From CAMTWZ01 sp964412365 (GTDB lineage: Bacteria > Bacteroidota > Rhodothermia > Balneolales > HLUCCA01), in contig CAYPOI010000071.1 in the NCBI GenBank assembly GCA_964412365.1, forward strand, positions 1 to 13,686: a stretch of DNA of 13,686 bases. Direction: 5' to 3'. Position 1 is the stretch's first letter, and each line of letters starts with the position of its first letter. Below, in pieces: positions 1 to 8,912 of this stretch. The notes under the pieces are model-generated. The model worked only from the letters and a program-made list of their open reading frames with translations. It had not been told where the DNA came from and ran no database searches. The translations under genes and the position numbers were made by a program.

Positions 1-1188
1 GCGGAATGGATGGCCTTGTCGGTGAGGGAATTGCCGGACGACGAGCAATTCCGCACGAAAGTCGGCGTGTTGGCCGCTACGGCCGGATATGATGTGGGGT
101 TGTATGATGCCGACAGCACCTTATTCTTTGAATATGGCATTGGTAGGGAGCAGGATGAGGAACGGGTCTATGTGTTCGAGGACATTCCTGGAAGTCGGAA
201 TGCGGCGATCCGGCTCGAACTGAGTCTGCCCAAGGAAACTTTATATGAACCCGTGAAAACGATGCGATGGATCATCTATACCGGGATGTTCATATCCATC
301 GGCATCATTCTATTGGTCAGCAATCGGTTCGCGAGCTATTTGGCGAATCCGATCCGAGCACTGAACGATGCCGCGCTTCGAATCGCGGATGGGGATGTGA
401 CGCACCAGGTGGAACTCGCGCGTAGCGATGAGTTCGGCACCTTGGCCACATCCATCAACCGGATGGCAGGTCGGCTACGTGCGGACCTGAGTGAATTGGA
501 GGCCGCGTCCGAACGGCAGAACCGCTTTTATGCGGACATCGCCCATGAGATCCGGAATCCGCTTCATAATCTGATGGCTTCGCTCGAAATGGCGGGATTG
601 GATCAACTTTCAGACGAAAAACGCATCCAATACCATCAGAACGCGCAATATCAGACGGAACGGCTGAGTCGGCTGTTCAATGATTTGCTGACCTTACAGC
701 GGTTCGATGCGGATCTTTCGTTCGTCAACATCCAACCCGTGGAATTGAATCCCATCCTTCGCAAGCTTGATGAGATGTACCATAGTCTGGCTGAGCGGAA
801 GGGGCTGGGATTGGACATCCCGAAAACCGATGCGATTGTGATGGCAGATGGAAGCAAGCTCGAGCAGGTGTTGGATAATCTGATGTCGAATGCCATCAAA
901 TACACGGCGGATGGACACATCCGGCTCCATGTCACCAAACACGAAAGGTCGTTGGAAATCCGGATCGAGGATACGGGTCAGGGCATCGCGCCGGAACACA
1001 TCCCTCACTTGTTCGACCGGTTTTATCGAACAGATAAAGCCCGATCACGCGATAGCGGCGGCACCGGATTGGGACTCGCCGTTGTGAAAAGCATTTTGGA
1101 TGCGCATGGCTCGGAAATCTTGGTGAAATCAGATAGTGGAAAAGGAACGAGTTTTTCGTTTACGTTGCCTCTACATACCTCATTCTAA
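1..1188 (+). CDS. Sensor histidine kinase, 5'-truncated by the window edge
   Basis: Membrane-bound two-component sensor that should autophosphorylate on a histidine and pass phosphate to a response regulator, which is not in this window. The reading frame is open from base 1 and an ATG lies at base 10, but the real start is probably further left, because only one membrane segment and part of an extracytoplasmic sensor domain are present. Numbering from that ATG: sensor remnant 1-84, transmembrane helix about 86-104, HAMP linker about 105-160, H-box with AHEIRNPL and phospho-acceptor H179, N-box NLMSNAIKYT (N294), G1 box DTGQGI at 321-326, F-box FDRFYR at 335-340, and G2 box GGTGLGL at 350-356. 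All catalytic boxes look intact. The gene is followed after 4 bp by a YjbR-family gene, so the two are probably co-transcribed. The stimulus cannot be told from sequence. Family call is secure; completeness at the N-terminus is not. Confidence 0.95.
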   Translation, partial: AEWMALSVRELPDDEQFRTKVGVLAATAGYDVGLYDADSTLFFEYGIGREQDEERVYVFEDIPGSRNAAIRLELSLPKETLYEPVKTMRWIIYTGMFISIGIILLVSNRFASYLANPIRALNDAALRIADGDVTHQVELARSDEFGTLATSINRMAGRLRADLSELEAASERQNRFYADIAHEIRNPLHNLMASLEMAGLDQLSDEKRIQYHQNAQYQTERLSRLFNDLLTLQRFDADLSFVNIQPVELNPILRKLDEMYHSLAERKGLGLDIPKTDAIVMADGSKLEQVLDNLMSNAIKYTADGHIRLHVTKHERSLEIRIEDTGQGIAPEHIPHLFDRFYRTDKARSRDSGGTGLGLAVVKSILDAHGSEILVKSDSGKGTSFSFTLPLHTSF

Positions 1189-1192
1189 ATCC

Positions 1193-1537
1193 ATGACTCT
1201 CCACACCTTCCGAGATTTCTGCCTATCCCTTCCCGGCGTCACCGAATCCTTCCCGTTCGGGGGAGATGCGCTGGTGTTCAAAGTGTCCGGAAAGATCTTC
1301 ACCATTTGTGATGCGGACCATTTCGTGAGCATCAACCTGAAATGGACTCCGGAGGAGAACATCAACCGTCGAGAAGAATACCCGGATGCGGTTTTGCCCG
1401 GCTTCCACATGAACAAGACGCACTGGAGCACGGTGAGGATGGATGGAGGGATTCCGGATCGGATTCTATTGGAATGGACCCGCGAATCGTACGACATCAT
1501 CGTGGCGAGTCTGCCGAAATCGAATCGCCCGGCTTAA
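1193..1537 (+). CDS. MmcQ/YjbR family protein (114 aa)
   Basis: Small cytosolic protein of the MmcQ/YjbR family (PF04237), which has a CyaY-like fold and is usually annotated as DNA-binding although its cellular role is poorly known. Family landmarks are visible: LPGVTESFPFG near the N-terminus, the LVFKVSGKIF strand pair at 27-36, NLKWTPEEN at 48-56, the signature PGFHMNKTHW at 69-78, and SYDIIVASLPK near the C-terminus. Its 114 residues match the usual family length. I chose the ATG at 1193, 4 bp after the kinase stop, because the conserved domain begins directly after it; an earlier in-frame ATG at 1136 would only add kinase-overlapping residues. No Shine-Dalgarno is seen before 1193, so translation may be coupled to the kinase. 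The stop codon overlaps the stop codon of the converging glycosidase gene. Confidence 0.9.
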   Translation: MTLHTFRDFCLSLPGVTESFPFGGDALVFKVSGKIFTICDADHFVSINLKWTPEENINRREEYPDAVLPGFHMNKTHWSTVRMDGGIPDRILLEWTRESYDIIVASLPKSNRPA

Positions 1538-2658
1538 GGCTCAACCAGCAGCAGCACGTTCGCGACAGCTCGTTCACCCGTAAGGTCGGATGGTTGATTT
1601 GCGACGCGACCATCCACAACCATGGCCGTTGATCCGCCACCATCGAGGTTGAGCGCATCCCAAGCACCCAGTGTGAGAAGGAAATCAGCCATATCTTGGA
1701 ATGTCATGCCAATGCTGGAATCTTGCCGGCCATCCACCGTGCATAACCAGATTTTCGTCTGATCCTGATTGACCGCCACAAAGGTACGCGGATGTCGAGC
1801 CGTCATGAAATTTGCTCCCACGCGGTCGCGGGACTCATTCAAATCGGTCACGGCTTTGCCGTTTTCCAAAATCATGCCTCCGCCACCAATCACTTGTTTG
1901 ACGGATGAATAGCTGGGTTCTGAAAATCCAAGCCAAGTTTTGAGGGTGTCGCCCGTACTGATGGAATTCCATGTGGATGTTTGCGGATGCGACGGTCCAA
2001 TCGATAGAATCGACTCGGAAACCGTCATTGGCCCGTATCCCGCTTCTTTTGATTGTACCACAAACCGGGATGCGCCGATGGGCTTAAGAGTCAACACCGT
2101 CCCGCTGCTGTCGCTACGGACTCTGTCTTTGGCATGCGCATTGTAGAAGGCGGCATGGGCGCCATTACGACGTCGATTCACACCTTGCAATGAAAGAGTA
2201 TCACGACCCGAAACCACATATCCTGCGAACGTGGGGCGATCGAATGCGATTCGTCCATCCTCCATCACCATCAAATGGGACCGTGGTGTGGGAGATGCAT
2301 GGACAAACTCCCCATCCGTCACTTGATACCCGATGGGCCACGTGGTTTGAAAGCTGAAGAAATCGGCATTCAACGCGGCCAAAATCCGATCGTAGGTTGA
2401 ATCCGCATCTTTGGCTTGTTCCGTGATTCGTTTGAGTCCGCCGGATCGCCAAGCCACCAACTCGGCTTTGCTGACCGTGCGATCGATTTCGATCACATCC
2501 AAACGCAAGGGACCATCCAGCTGAATCTGCCTGTAGGTGACACCACGAGCCAATATCTCGTCATCACCAGGTTGCACAACGAGGCGGTAGTCTGCCCCGA
2601 GGGTAAACATGAAGACAACTATGAGGAAGCGCGGAATATGGACGGACGACGATTTCAT
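1534..2658 (-). CDS. Phosphodiester glycosidase (NAGPA-domain) family exported protein
   Basis: 374-residue protein of the phosphodiester glycosidase family (PF09992), named after the mammalian enzyme that removes GlcNAc from GlcNAc-phosphodiesters. Bacterial members are mostly uncharacterised and are presumed to act on sugar phosphodiesters outside the cytoplasm. A basic-hydrophobic N-terminus (about residues 8-21) looks like a signal peptide or anchor; no lipobox cysteine is seen. Family landmarks in order: ALNADFF (95-101), a gly-rich VIGGGGMILENG (256-267), ARHPRTFVAV (287-296), NLDGGGSTAMVV (337-348) and ERAVANVLLLV (362-372). The gene starts 6 bp after the stop of RND permease B on the same strand, which makes it the last gene of the pump operon. 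The only ribosome-site candidate is a weak AGAG overlapping the permease stop codon. Family assignment is firm; the substrate is unknown. Confidence 0.9.
   Translation of the reverse strand: MKSSSVHIPRFLIVVFMFTLGADYRLVVQPGDDEILARGVTYRQIQLDGPLRLDVIEIDRTVSKAELVAWRSGGLKRITEQAKDADSTYDRILAALNADFFSFQTTWPIGYQVTDGEFVHASPTPRSHLMVMEDGRIAFDRPTFAGYVVSGRDTLSLQGVNRRRNGAHAAFYNAHAKDRVRSDSSGTVLTLKPIGASRFVVQSKEAGYGPMTVSESILSIGPSHPQTSTWNSISTGDTLKTWLGFSEPSYSSVKQVIGGGGMILENGKAVTDLNESRDRVGANFMTARHPRTFVAVNQDQTKIWLCTVDGRQDSSIGMTFQDMADFLLTLGAWDALNLDGGGSTAMVVDGRVANQPSDLTGERAVANVLLLVEP
1588..1615 (+). terminator. Stem-loop downstream of the YjbR-family gene (weak candidate)
   Basis: GGATGGTTG pairs with CGACCATCC (9 bp, one G-T wobble) around a 10-base loop, starting 51 bp after the stop of the YjbR-family gene. 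It lies inside the 3' end of the converging glycosidase gene. No T-run follows on the plus strand. It may help end the plus-strand transcript, or may be a by-product of the glycosidase codons. Confidence 0.25.
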
Positions 2659-2664
2659 TGAACT

Positions 2665-5600
2665 CTAAAGGTGCGGAACCACCTTGACATCTCCAAATAC
2701 TCTTGATGTCCAATTTCGCAAATTATCGAGCCAGATATAAAATGTTGGCAAAACCACCATGGAAATGACCGTGGCAAACAGCAATCCGCCTACGATCGCA
2801 CGGGCCATCGGGAAATAAGGTGGTCCACCGCCACCGATTTGCGTATCTCCGACGCAAAGAGGCAACAGACCGAGTACGGTGGTTCCAGCCGTCATCAGAA
2901 TCGGGCGCATCCGGTTCATTCCGCCTGTGACGATGGCTTCGTCGCGCGCCATTCCTTCGAAGCGGAGCTGATTGATGTGGTCGACCAACACAATTCCATT
3001 GTTCACGACGACCCCCATCAGAATGAGAATGCCAATCATCGCCATCAGATCAAACGTGGTGTTGGTGAACATGAAGAACCAGAACACACCGATCACAGCA
3101 AACGCGATACAGGTGATGATGCTGATGGGATAGAGCGTGCTTTCGAACAAGGACGCCATCACGAGGTAGATCAAGGCCAGTGCCAAGAAAATGTTCACCA
3201 CCATTTGGTTCATCGCATTTTCGCTATCGCGAAAACTGCTGCCATAGCTCCATCCATACCCAGGTGGATAGTGGATCTGATCCATCACGGGTTTCATTTT
3301 CTTGCGGGCTTCATCCATTGTGAGGCCGTCCAGAGTGGCGAGAACAGCGATGGACGTCTGCCGATCTTCACGGTTGATGCGTACTGGCCCTTTTTGGAGT
3401 TCGAATCCGGCGATGGCGGCCAATGTGATGGTTTCGTCGCCGCGACGTGTGATGGGCAACTGCATCAACTGATCGATGGTTTCACGGTCTCCTTCCTGAA
3501 ATCCGACCAATACATCCACTTCGCCTTGAGTGGATCGGACACGACGCAGATTCTGCCCGCGCATGCCATTGGATACGAGTCGGGCCACGTCGGCCGAGCT
3601 CAACCCAAGTGCTCTCGCCCGATCCCGATCCACCACCAACTGCACTTCTTCGGTACCGGCTTCGGCGGATGTGCGCACATCCGTCAATCCCTCGATCGCA
3701 CGGAGTCGACGCATCACTTCCTCGGTGAGAACCACCAACTCATCGCTCGAATCACCGATCAGATTCACGCGCATCGATTCCATGCCAGATTGACTGATGA
3801 ATTCGAACCCGGGTCGCGCGATGCTCAACTTCGGAACCCCATCACGGATTTTCTTCTTGATGTCTTCGCTGCTTTGTTCCCGCTCATCGTCTTCCTTCAA
3901 CAGGATGGTCGACATCGCATGATTCGTCGTCAGAAACGTGTACACCTTGTCAATTTCGAACTCGGATTTGTTCGCATACAGGAACGTCTCCACAGTATCG
4001 ACGGCCTCTTTCACTTTATCGAGCGTATAGGTGCCATTGATGTTGTAAATCAATCGCAATTCCTTGCCTTCGGTCTGCGGAAACATATCCACATTCACGA
4101 ATTTCACAGGTATGGCCACACTGGCGATGATGAGGATGACGATGGTGACGGATGTCCACGGCCGATCGATCAGCCAATTCAATAAGCGTCCGTAGCCTCG
4201 CTGCATTCTGTGAACCCAATCATTGTCATTCACGACGCGCTTGGGCTGGAAGCGTGTGGTGAGCAACGGTATCAGCGTGAGGGAAATCACCAAGGACGAT
4301 ACAAGAGCCAACACAATGGTGACCGCGACATGACTCAGAAAAATCGCCGTCATGTCAGTGGTGCTGATGATGTTCGGCAAAAACACGATGATGGTGGTCA
4401 GTGTGCCCGCTATCACGGCCATCGATACTTCTTTGACGGCTCGGATGGTGGCTTCGGTCTTGTCTCCCCCCATCAGCTGATGTCGATGGATGTTCTCAGT
4501 GACCACAACCGCGTTATCAACCAACATCCCCACCGCCAGCATGAGCCCCATCATGCTGAGAATGTTCAAGGTCATGCCCAGGAAATACAAGCCGCCCAAT
4601 GTGATGATCAATGACAATGGGACCGCCGCCGTCACGATCAACGTTGCGGATACGCTTCTGAGAAACACGAACAACACAACGGTGGAAAGCAATGCACCGA
4701 CCATTCCGGCTTTGAGCAATTCGGTCAACGAGCTCTTGATGCCCGTCGCTTGGTTGTTCATTTCATAAATCTGAATGCCGCGCATTTCGGGATGGTTGCG
4801 GATGTCGTCGAGCTCCGCTTCCACGGCGGCAACGGTTGCGACCGTATTCCCACCACTTTCCTTGAAGACATCGATTCCGATAGCCGGTTTCTGATCCAAC
4901 AACCGCAGAAACTCCACTTCAGGTGGCGCGAAGCGAATATCCGCCACATCTTTGAGCCTTAATCCGTTGGATTGGATTACGATGTTCTCGAAATCCTCCA
5001 TATGTCGCAACTCACCCACCGGACGAACCACAAATCGGGAGTTGTTGTCGGTGATGGTTCCGGCCGTAACGGAGAAATTGGCTTCTTGAAGCAATCGCAT
5101 CAATTCTGCGATGTTGACCTGATGCATCACCAGTCGATTCGATAACAGATCGATCTGAATCTGCTTCTTATCCACGCCATACAAATCGACTTTCGACACG
5201 CCTTCGATCCGCTCCAAACGGGATTTCAGTTGCCGATTCAGTTTTTCGTAGGCGTTCGACAAATCTTGATCGCTCGATATCCGCAAATTCAAAACCGGAT
5301 CGTCACTGGCGCTGAATGTTCGAACGAAAATGCGTTCAATGTCGGATGGAAGCAGATGTCGAATCCCATCCACTTTTTCCCGGACCTCGATTGATCGCAA
5401 TCGCACATCCGTCCCCATCTCCATTTCCATAAAGAAGGTGACACCATTTTCGCCGGATGATGAATTCATCCGCTTGATGCCGCTGACCGTTGCCAACGCT
5501 TCTTCGATTGGACGGGTGATCAGCCGCTCCACTTCTCCTGGCGTCGAGCCACGATAAGGCACCTCAATCAACAATCCCGGAAAGGTGATGTCGGGAAAGA

Positions 5601-5706
5601 ACTCTAACGGAACCAATCGGGATGATAGCAAGCCCACCGCCACCAAACTGGTGAACAGCATGAGGATGGTGATCGGACGCTTGATGGAGTAGGATGCGAG
5701 TGACAT
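2665..5706 (-). CDS. RND efflux permease B (AcrB/HAE-like, 1013 aa)
   Basis: Inner-membrane proton-driven exporter of the AcrB/MexB/MdtB superfamily (PF00873), pumping substrates from periplasm or inner membrane toward an outer-membrane channel. Length and architecture fit: TM1 at about 11-31, periplasmic loop 32-330 with FFPDITFP at 36-43, TM2-TM6 between about 333 and 482, a short linker, TM7 at about 517-535, second periplasmic loop 536-830, TM8-TM12 between about 833 and 993. In TM4 the relay motif reads VDN (D397, N398) where AcrB has two aspartates. In TM10 VNN (N902) stands where AcrB has the lysine. The RMRPILMT segment in TM11 (932-939) is kept. The start codon overlaps the stop of permease A by one base (TAATG), with a purine-rich GGAAAG just upstream, suggesting translational coupling. 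Substrate is unknown; a multidrug, bile-salt or lipid pump are all possible. Confidence 0.96.
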   Translation of the reverse strand: MSLASYSIKRPITILMLFTSLVAVGLLSSRLVPLEFFPDITFPGLLIEVPYRGSTPGEVERLITRPIEEALATVSGIKRMNSSSGENGVTFFMEMEMGTDVRLRSIEVREKVDGIRHLLPSDIERIFVRTFSASDDPVLNLRISSDQDLSNAYEKLNRQLKSRLERIEGVSKVDLYGVDKKQIQIDLLSNRLVMHQVNIAELMRLLQEANFSVTAGTITDNNSRFVVRPVGELRHMEDFENIVIQSNGLRLKDVADIRFAPPEVEFLRLLDQKPAIGIDVFKESGGNTVATVAAVEAELDDIRNHPEMRGIQIYEMNNQATGIKSSLTELLKAGMVGALLSTVVLFVFLRSVSATLIVTAAVPLSLIITLGGLYFLGMTLNILSMMGLMLAVGMLVDNAVVVTENIHRHQLMGGDKTEATIRAVKEVSMAVIAGTLTTIIVFLPNIISTTDMTAIFLSHVAVTIVLALVSSLVISLTLIPLLTTRFQPKRVVNDNDWVHRMQRGYGRLLNWLIDRPWTSVTIVILIIASVAIPVKFVNVDMFPQTEGKELRLIYNINGTYTLDKVKEAVDTVETFLYANKSEFEIDKVYTFLTTNHAMSTILLKEDDEREQSSEDIKKKIRDGVPKLSIARPGFEFISQSGMESMRVNLIGDSSDELVVLTEEVMRRLRAIEGLTDVRTSAEAGTEEVQLVVDRDRARALGLSSADVARLVSNGMRGQNLRRVRSTQGEVDVLVGFQEGDRETIDQLMQLPITRRGDETITLAAIAGFELQKGPVRINREDRQTSIAVLATLDGLTMDEARKKMKPVMDQIHYPPGYGWSYGSSFRDSENAMNQMVVNIFLALALIYLVMASLFESTLYPISIITCIAFAVIGVFWFFMFTNTTFDLMAMIGILILMGVVVNNGIVLVDHINQLRFEGMARDEAIVTGGMNRMRPILMTAGTTVLGLLPLCVGDTQIGGGGPPYFPMARAIVGGLLFATVISMVVLPTFYIWLDNLRNWTSRVFGDVKVVPHL

Positions 5707-8700
5707 TATGCTTTCCGGTCTAAGATGGCGTACATGACAGGGATAACCACCAAGGTGAGGAGTGTGGAAACCACCAATCCTCCAATGACGGTGATGCCCA
5801 TCGGAGCACGGATTTCCGCACCTTCACCGATGCCCAACGAGAGTGGAAGCAAACCAAGAACGGTGGTCAAGGTCGTCATCAAAATCGGACGGAGCCTGGA
5901 ACGACCCGCTTCACGAATCGCTTCAAACTTCTCAATCCCACGCGAACGCATTTGATTGATCAAATCAATTAACACGATCGCATTGTTCACCACGATGCCG
6001 GCCAGAAGAATGAGTCCGATGAAGACCACAACGCTGACAGTGGATCCGGTGAGCCATAAGGCCCAAATCGCTCCGATCACCGCCATCGGAATTGTGAAGA
6101 GGATCACAAACGGATGGATGAGCGATTCAAATTGGGATGCCATCACCAAGTAAACCAGAAATACGGCCAAAGCCAGAGCCGCAAGCAACGAGGTGAAGGC
6201 GGAATCCATTTCTTGGCTTTGTCCGGCCATCCGCGCGGAAATGCCTTCGGGCATCGGCACACGGCCCATTTCGGTTTCAATCATCGATATGGCTTCGCCC
6301 AAATCACCATAGGCGAGATTCGCGCTCACCACGGCGACACGTTGCTGAGAGCTGCGACGGATTTCCGACGGTCCTATAGCCGTCTCGATGCTGGCGATGG
6401 CATCAATCGGAATCGATTGACCATCCGGAGTCTGAATCATGTAGCGTTTGATCTCCTCCACCGATGAGCGGTCGGCTTCTTGAGAGCGTACCAATACATC
6501 GATCTTGCGATCGCGCCATGAATACCGAGTGGCCACATCCCCGCGGATGTTCGTGACCATCGCGTTGGCTACCTGACCAAGTTGAAGTCCAAGTGCTGAT
6601 ACTTTTTCGCGATCGAATACCACCTGGATTTCGGGATACCCTTGCTCCATACTCGATTTCACATCCGCGTAGCGGTCATCTTTCCGCATGATGGATGCGA
6701 TGGATTCAGCGGTGTGCTTCAAATGATCGAGGTCGAACCCGGTCACTTCGATTTCGATCGGCGTGCGGAAGGTGAACAACGCCGGGCGATCGAACTTGTA
6801 CTGAAGCCCCGGCACGGTTTGCAGGGTTTGGCGCAGCAGGTCCATCGTCTCGCCTTCATCCGATTCCTGAGAACCGGGACGCATGCTCACGCTGACTTCT
6901 CCCCAGTTTTCTCCGCCGTTTTCCGGATTGGCATCCATCCGATTTCCTGAACCGGATACCGCAAAACTTGTGGTGATCCGTTCATCGCCCACTGCGGATT
7001 CCTGAACACGGCGAATCACATCATCGGTCTGCTCCAGTGGCGTTCCAGGAGGCAAGCGAAGTTCGACCGTGTATTCTCCCTGCGAAAGGGATGGGATCAG
7101 TTCCACACCCAAACGCGGAATCATCAGCAGACTGAGAATGAACAGTGTGACAGCCGTTGTCAAAACCACAAAGCGATGACCCAAGGCCCAATCGATCACC
7201 TTCGGATAGCGATTCTCCATCGCCATGTAACCGGATTCAAAGGCCTTCAGAAATGGATTGAGAATGAAGGAAAGGACCGTTCCGATCATTCGAACCACCC
7301 ATTTCACCGAGCGAACGATAAATTGCGGTGCGGTATAAAAAACGAACAAACGGATGTGCCTGAAAAAGCCACCGACCCGGGTTCTGGGTAGGTTCAACTC
7401 CAAAGGAGCAACTGACTGATTGTTCCGACTGATGGACGACAACATCGGAATCAATGTGATGGCAACCAATAACGAGGCGAGCAATGAGAAGGTCACGGTC
7501 AGTGCCTGATCACGGAACAATTGTCCAGCGATTCCTTCCACAAAAACCAGTGGGAAAAACACAGCGACCGTTGTGAGAGTCGACGCGATCACCGCTTTGC
7601 CCACTTCCGATGCCCCATCACGAGCCGCATCTACAACCGATTTTCCAAGTGCCCGATGTCTGGAAATATTCTCCAACACCACGATCGAGTTATCGACCAA
7701 CATCCCGATACCCAATGCAATACCACCAAGCGACATGATGTTCAGCGTGATGTCGTATCCATACATCAAGTTGAAGGTGGCGATCACAGACACCGGAATC
7801 GACACGCCAATGATGATGGTGGATTTGAGATCGCGCAAGAATATGAACAAGACCACGATGGCCAACAACCCACCAATGATCCCCGCATTGGTCACTTCGT
7901 CTACCGCCTGACGGATGAACGTGGATTGGTCGTAAACTTTCTCCAGTTTCAGTTCGGCTGGAAGCATGTTTTTCAACTGATTGAGGCGGAATGTGACGGC
8001 ATCCGCAACCGCGACCGTATTCGCATCTCCTTCTTTGTACACCGCCACTTCAACGGCTTCCCGTCCATTCAATCGGGAAATCGCATCCCGCTCTTTGTAC
8101 CCCTGCACCACATCGGCCACATCCCTCACATACAATGGTTTGCCATCGCGTTGGTCGATCACCAGATCTCGGATTTCGTCAACGGATTGGAATTCATTCA
8201 GAGTCCGAACCAGATATTGCTGGGTTCCCTCCTCGAGACGGCCGCCGGACAAATTGATGTTCTCGCTGCGTAACGTAGTCACGACTTGCTCAGCTCGAAT
8301 GCCCAGACGTGCCAAACGACGTTGGTCGATCAGCACTTGGATTTCTTCCTCCAAACCACCGCTGATTTTCACCGACGCAACACCCAAAGCCGCTTCCAAA
8401 TCCTTTTTCACCTGCTCATCTGCAAAACGACGCAAGTATTTCAGAGCTTGGATCGGGTCCTCCTCCGATTCAGTATACAACGCATAGCGCATCACCGGAT
8501 CCAACGTCGGATCAAAGCGTAAAATCACAGGACGCTCGACTTCCAGTGGCAAAAACAGGGCATCCAGCTTTTCGCGCACATCCATACTGGCGTAATCCAT
8601 GTTCGTGCCCCAAGCGAACTCAAGGGTCACATCCGATTGGCCGGTCCGGGAGATGCTTCGAACTTGCGACACATTCTTTACCGCACCCAGAATCTCTTCA

Positions 8701-8900
8701 ATCGGTTTGGATACCAGGTTTTCCACCTCAGCTGGAGCAGCACCCTCATATTCGGTGCGGATGGTGAGCGTAGGATAACTCAGATCCGGAAGCAGATTCA
8801 ACTTGAGCCGGCTGAGCGATACGGCGCCGAACAACATGATTCCGATGGTGAACATGAGAATCGTGACACGGCGACGTGTGGAGGCGTGGACAAGATACAT
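5706..8900 (-). CDS. RND efflux permease A (AcrB/HAE-like, 1064 aa, long mid-linker)
   Basis: First of two tandem RND permeases and probable partner of permease B and the upstream adaptor. Typical features: TM1 at about 11-31, NLLPDLSYPTL at 35-45, periplasmic loop to about 335, TM2-TM6 between about 338 and 487, TM7 at about 577-595, second periplasmic loop 596-900, TM8-TM12 between about 903 and 1060. TM4 carries VDN (D403, N404), TM10 carries VNN (N972), and TM11 keeps RLRPILMT (1002-1009). The linker between TM6 and TM7 is about 55 residues longer than in permease B and holds extra hydrophobic or amphipathic stretches at about 513-554. The start lies 12 bp after the adaptor stop, with AAGG seven bases ahead of the ATG as a weak ribosome site. 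The stop shares one base with the next start codon. Family call is secure; the substrate is not inferable. Confidence 0.96.
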   Translation of the reverse strand: MYLVHASTRRRVTILMFTIGIMLFGAVSLSRLKLNLLPDLSYPTLTIRTEYEGAAPAEVENLVSKPIEEILGAVKNVSQVRSISRTGQSDVTLEFAWGTNMDYASMDVREKLDALFLPLEVERPVILRFDPTLDPVMRYALYTESEEDPIQALKYLRRFADEQVKKDLEAALGVASVKISGGLEEEIQVLIDQRRLARLGIRAEQVVTTLRSENINLSGGRLEEGTQQYLVRTLNEFQSVDEIRDLVIDQRDGKPLYVRDVADVVQGYKERDAISRLNGREAVEVAVYKEGDANTVAVADAVTFRLNQLKNMLPAELKLEKVYDQSTFIRQAVDEVTNAGIIGGLLAIVVLFIFLRDLKSTIIIGVSIPVSVIATFNLMYGYDITLNIMSLGGIALGIGMLVDNSIVVLENISRHRALGKSVVDAARDGASEVGKAVIASTLTTVAVFFPLVFVEGIAGQLFRDQALTVTFSLLASLLVAITLIPMLSSISRNNQSVAPLELNLPRTRVGGFFRHIRLFVFYTAPQFIVRSVKWVVRMIGTVLSFILNPFLKAFESGYMAMENRYPKVIDWALGHRFVVLTTAVTLFILSLLMIPRLGVELIPSLSQGEYTVELRLPPGTPLEQTDDVIRRVQESAVGDERITTSFAVSGSGNRMDANPENGGENWGEVSVSMRPGSQESDEGETMDLLRQTLQTVPGLQYKFDRPALFTFRTPIEIEVTGFDLDHLKHTAESIASIMRKDDRYADVKSSMEQGYPEIQVVFDREKVSALGLQLGQVANAMVTNIRGDVATRYSWRDRKIDVLVRSQEADRSSVEEIKRYMIQTPDGQSIPIDAIASIETAIGPSEIRRSSQQRVAVVSANLAYGDLGEAISMIETEMGRVPMPEGISARMAGQSQEMDSAFTSLLAALALAVFLVYLVMASQFESLIHPFVILFTIPMAVIGAIWALWLTGSTVSVVVFIGLILLAGIVVNNAIVLIDLINQMRSRGIEKFEAIREAGRSRLRPILMTTLTTVLGLLPLSLGIGEGAEIRAPMGITVIGGLVVSTLLTLVVIPVMYAILDRKA

Positions 8901-8912
8901 GGAGAGCCTTGC

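Noticed and set aside
1136..1192. Earlier ATG for the YjbR-family gene
   Set aside because: The extra 19 residues overlap the kinase C-terminus out of frame and are not part of the conserved domain.
4115..4155. GATGATGAGGATGACGATG-like low-complexity stretch
   Set aside because: It is the reverse complement of Ile/Val codons in TM7 of permease B, so coding composition explains it.
2839..4185. Long open frame (448 codons) on the plus strand opposite permease B
   Set aside because: It lies wholly antisense to a clear RND gene and is rich in His, Gln and Asp in a way that mirrors reverse-complemented membrane-protein codons. No recognisable domain is seen. The same applies to the 250-codon antisense frame at 7521-8273.
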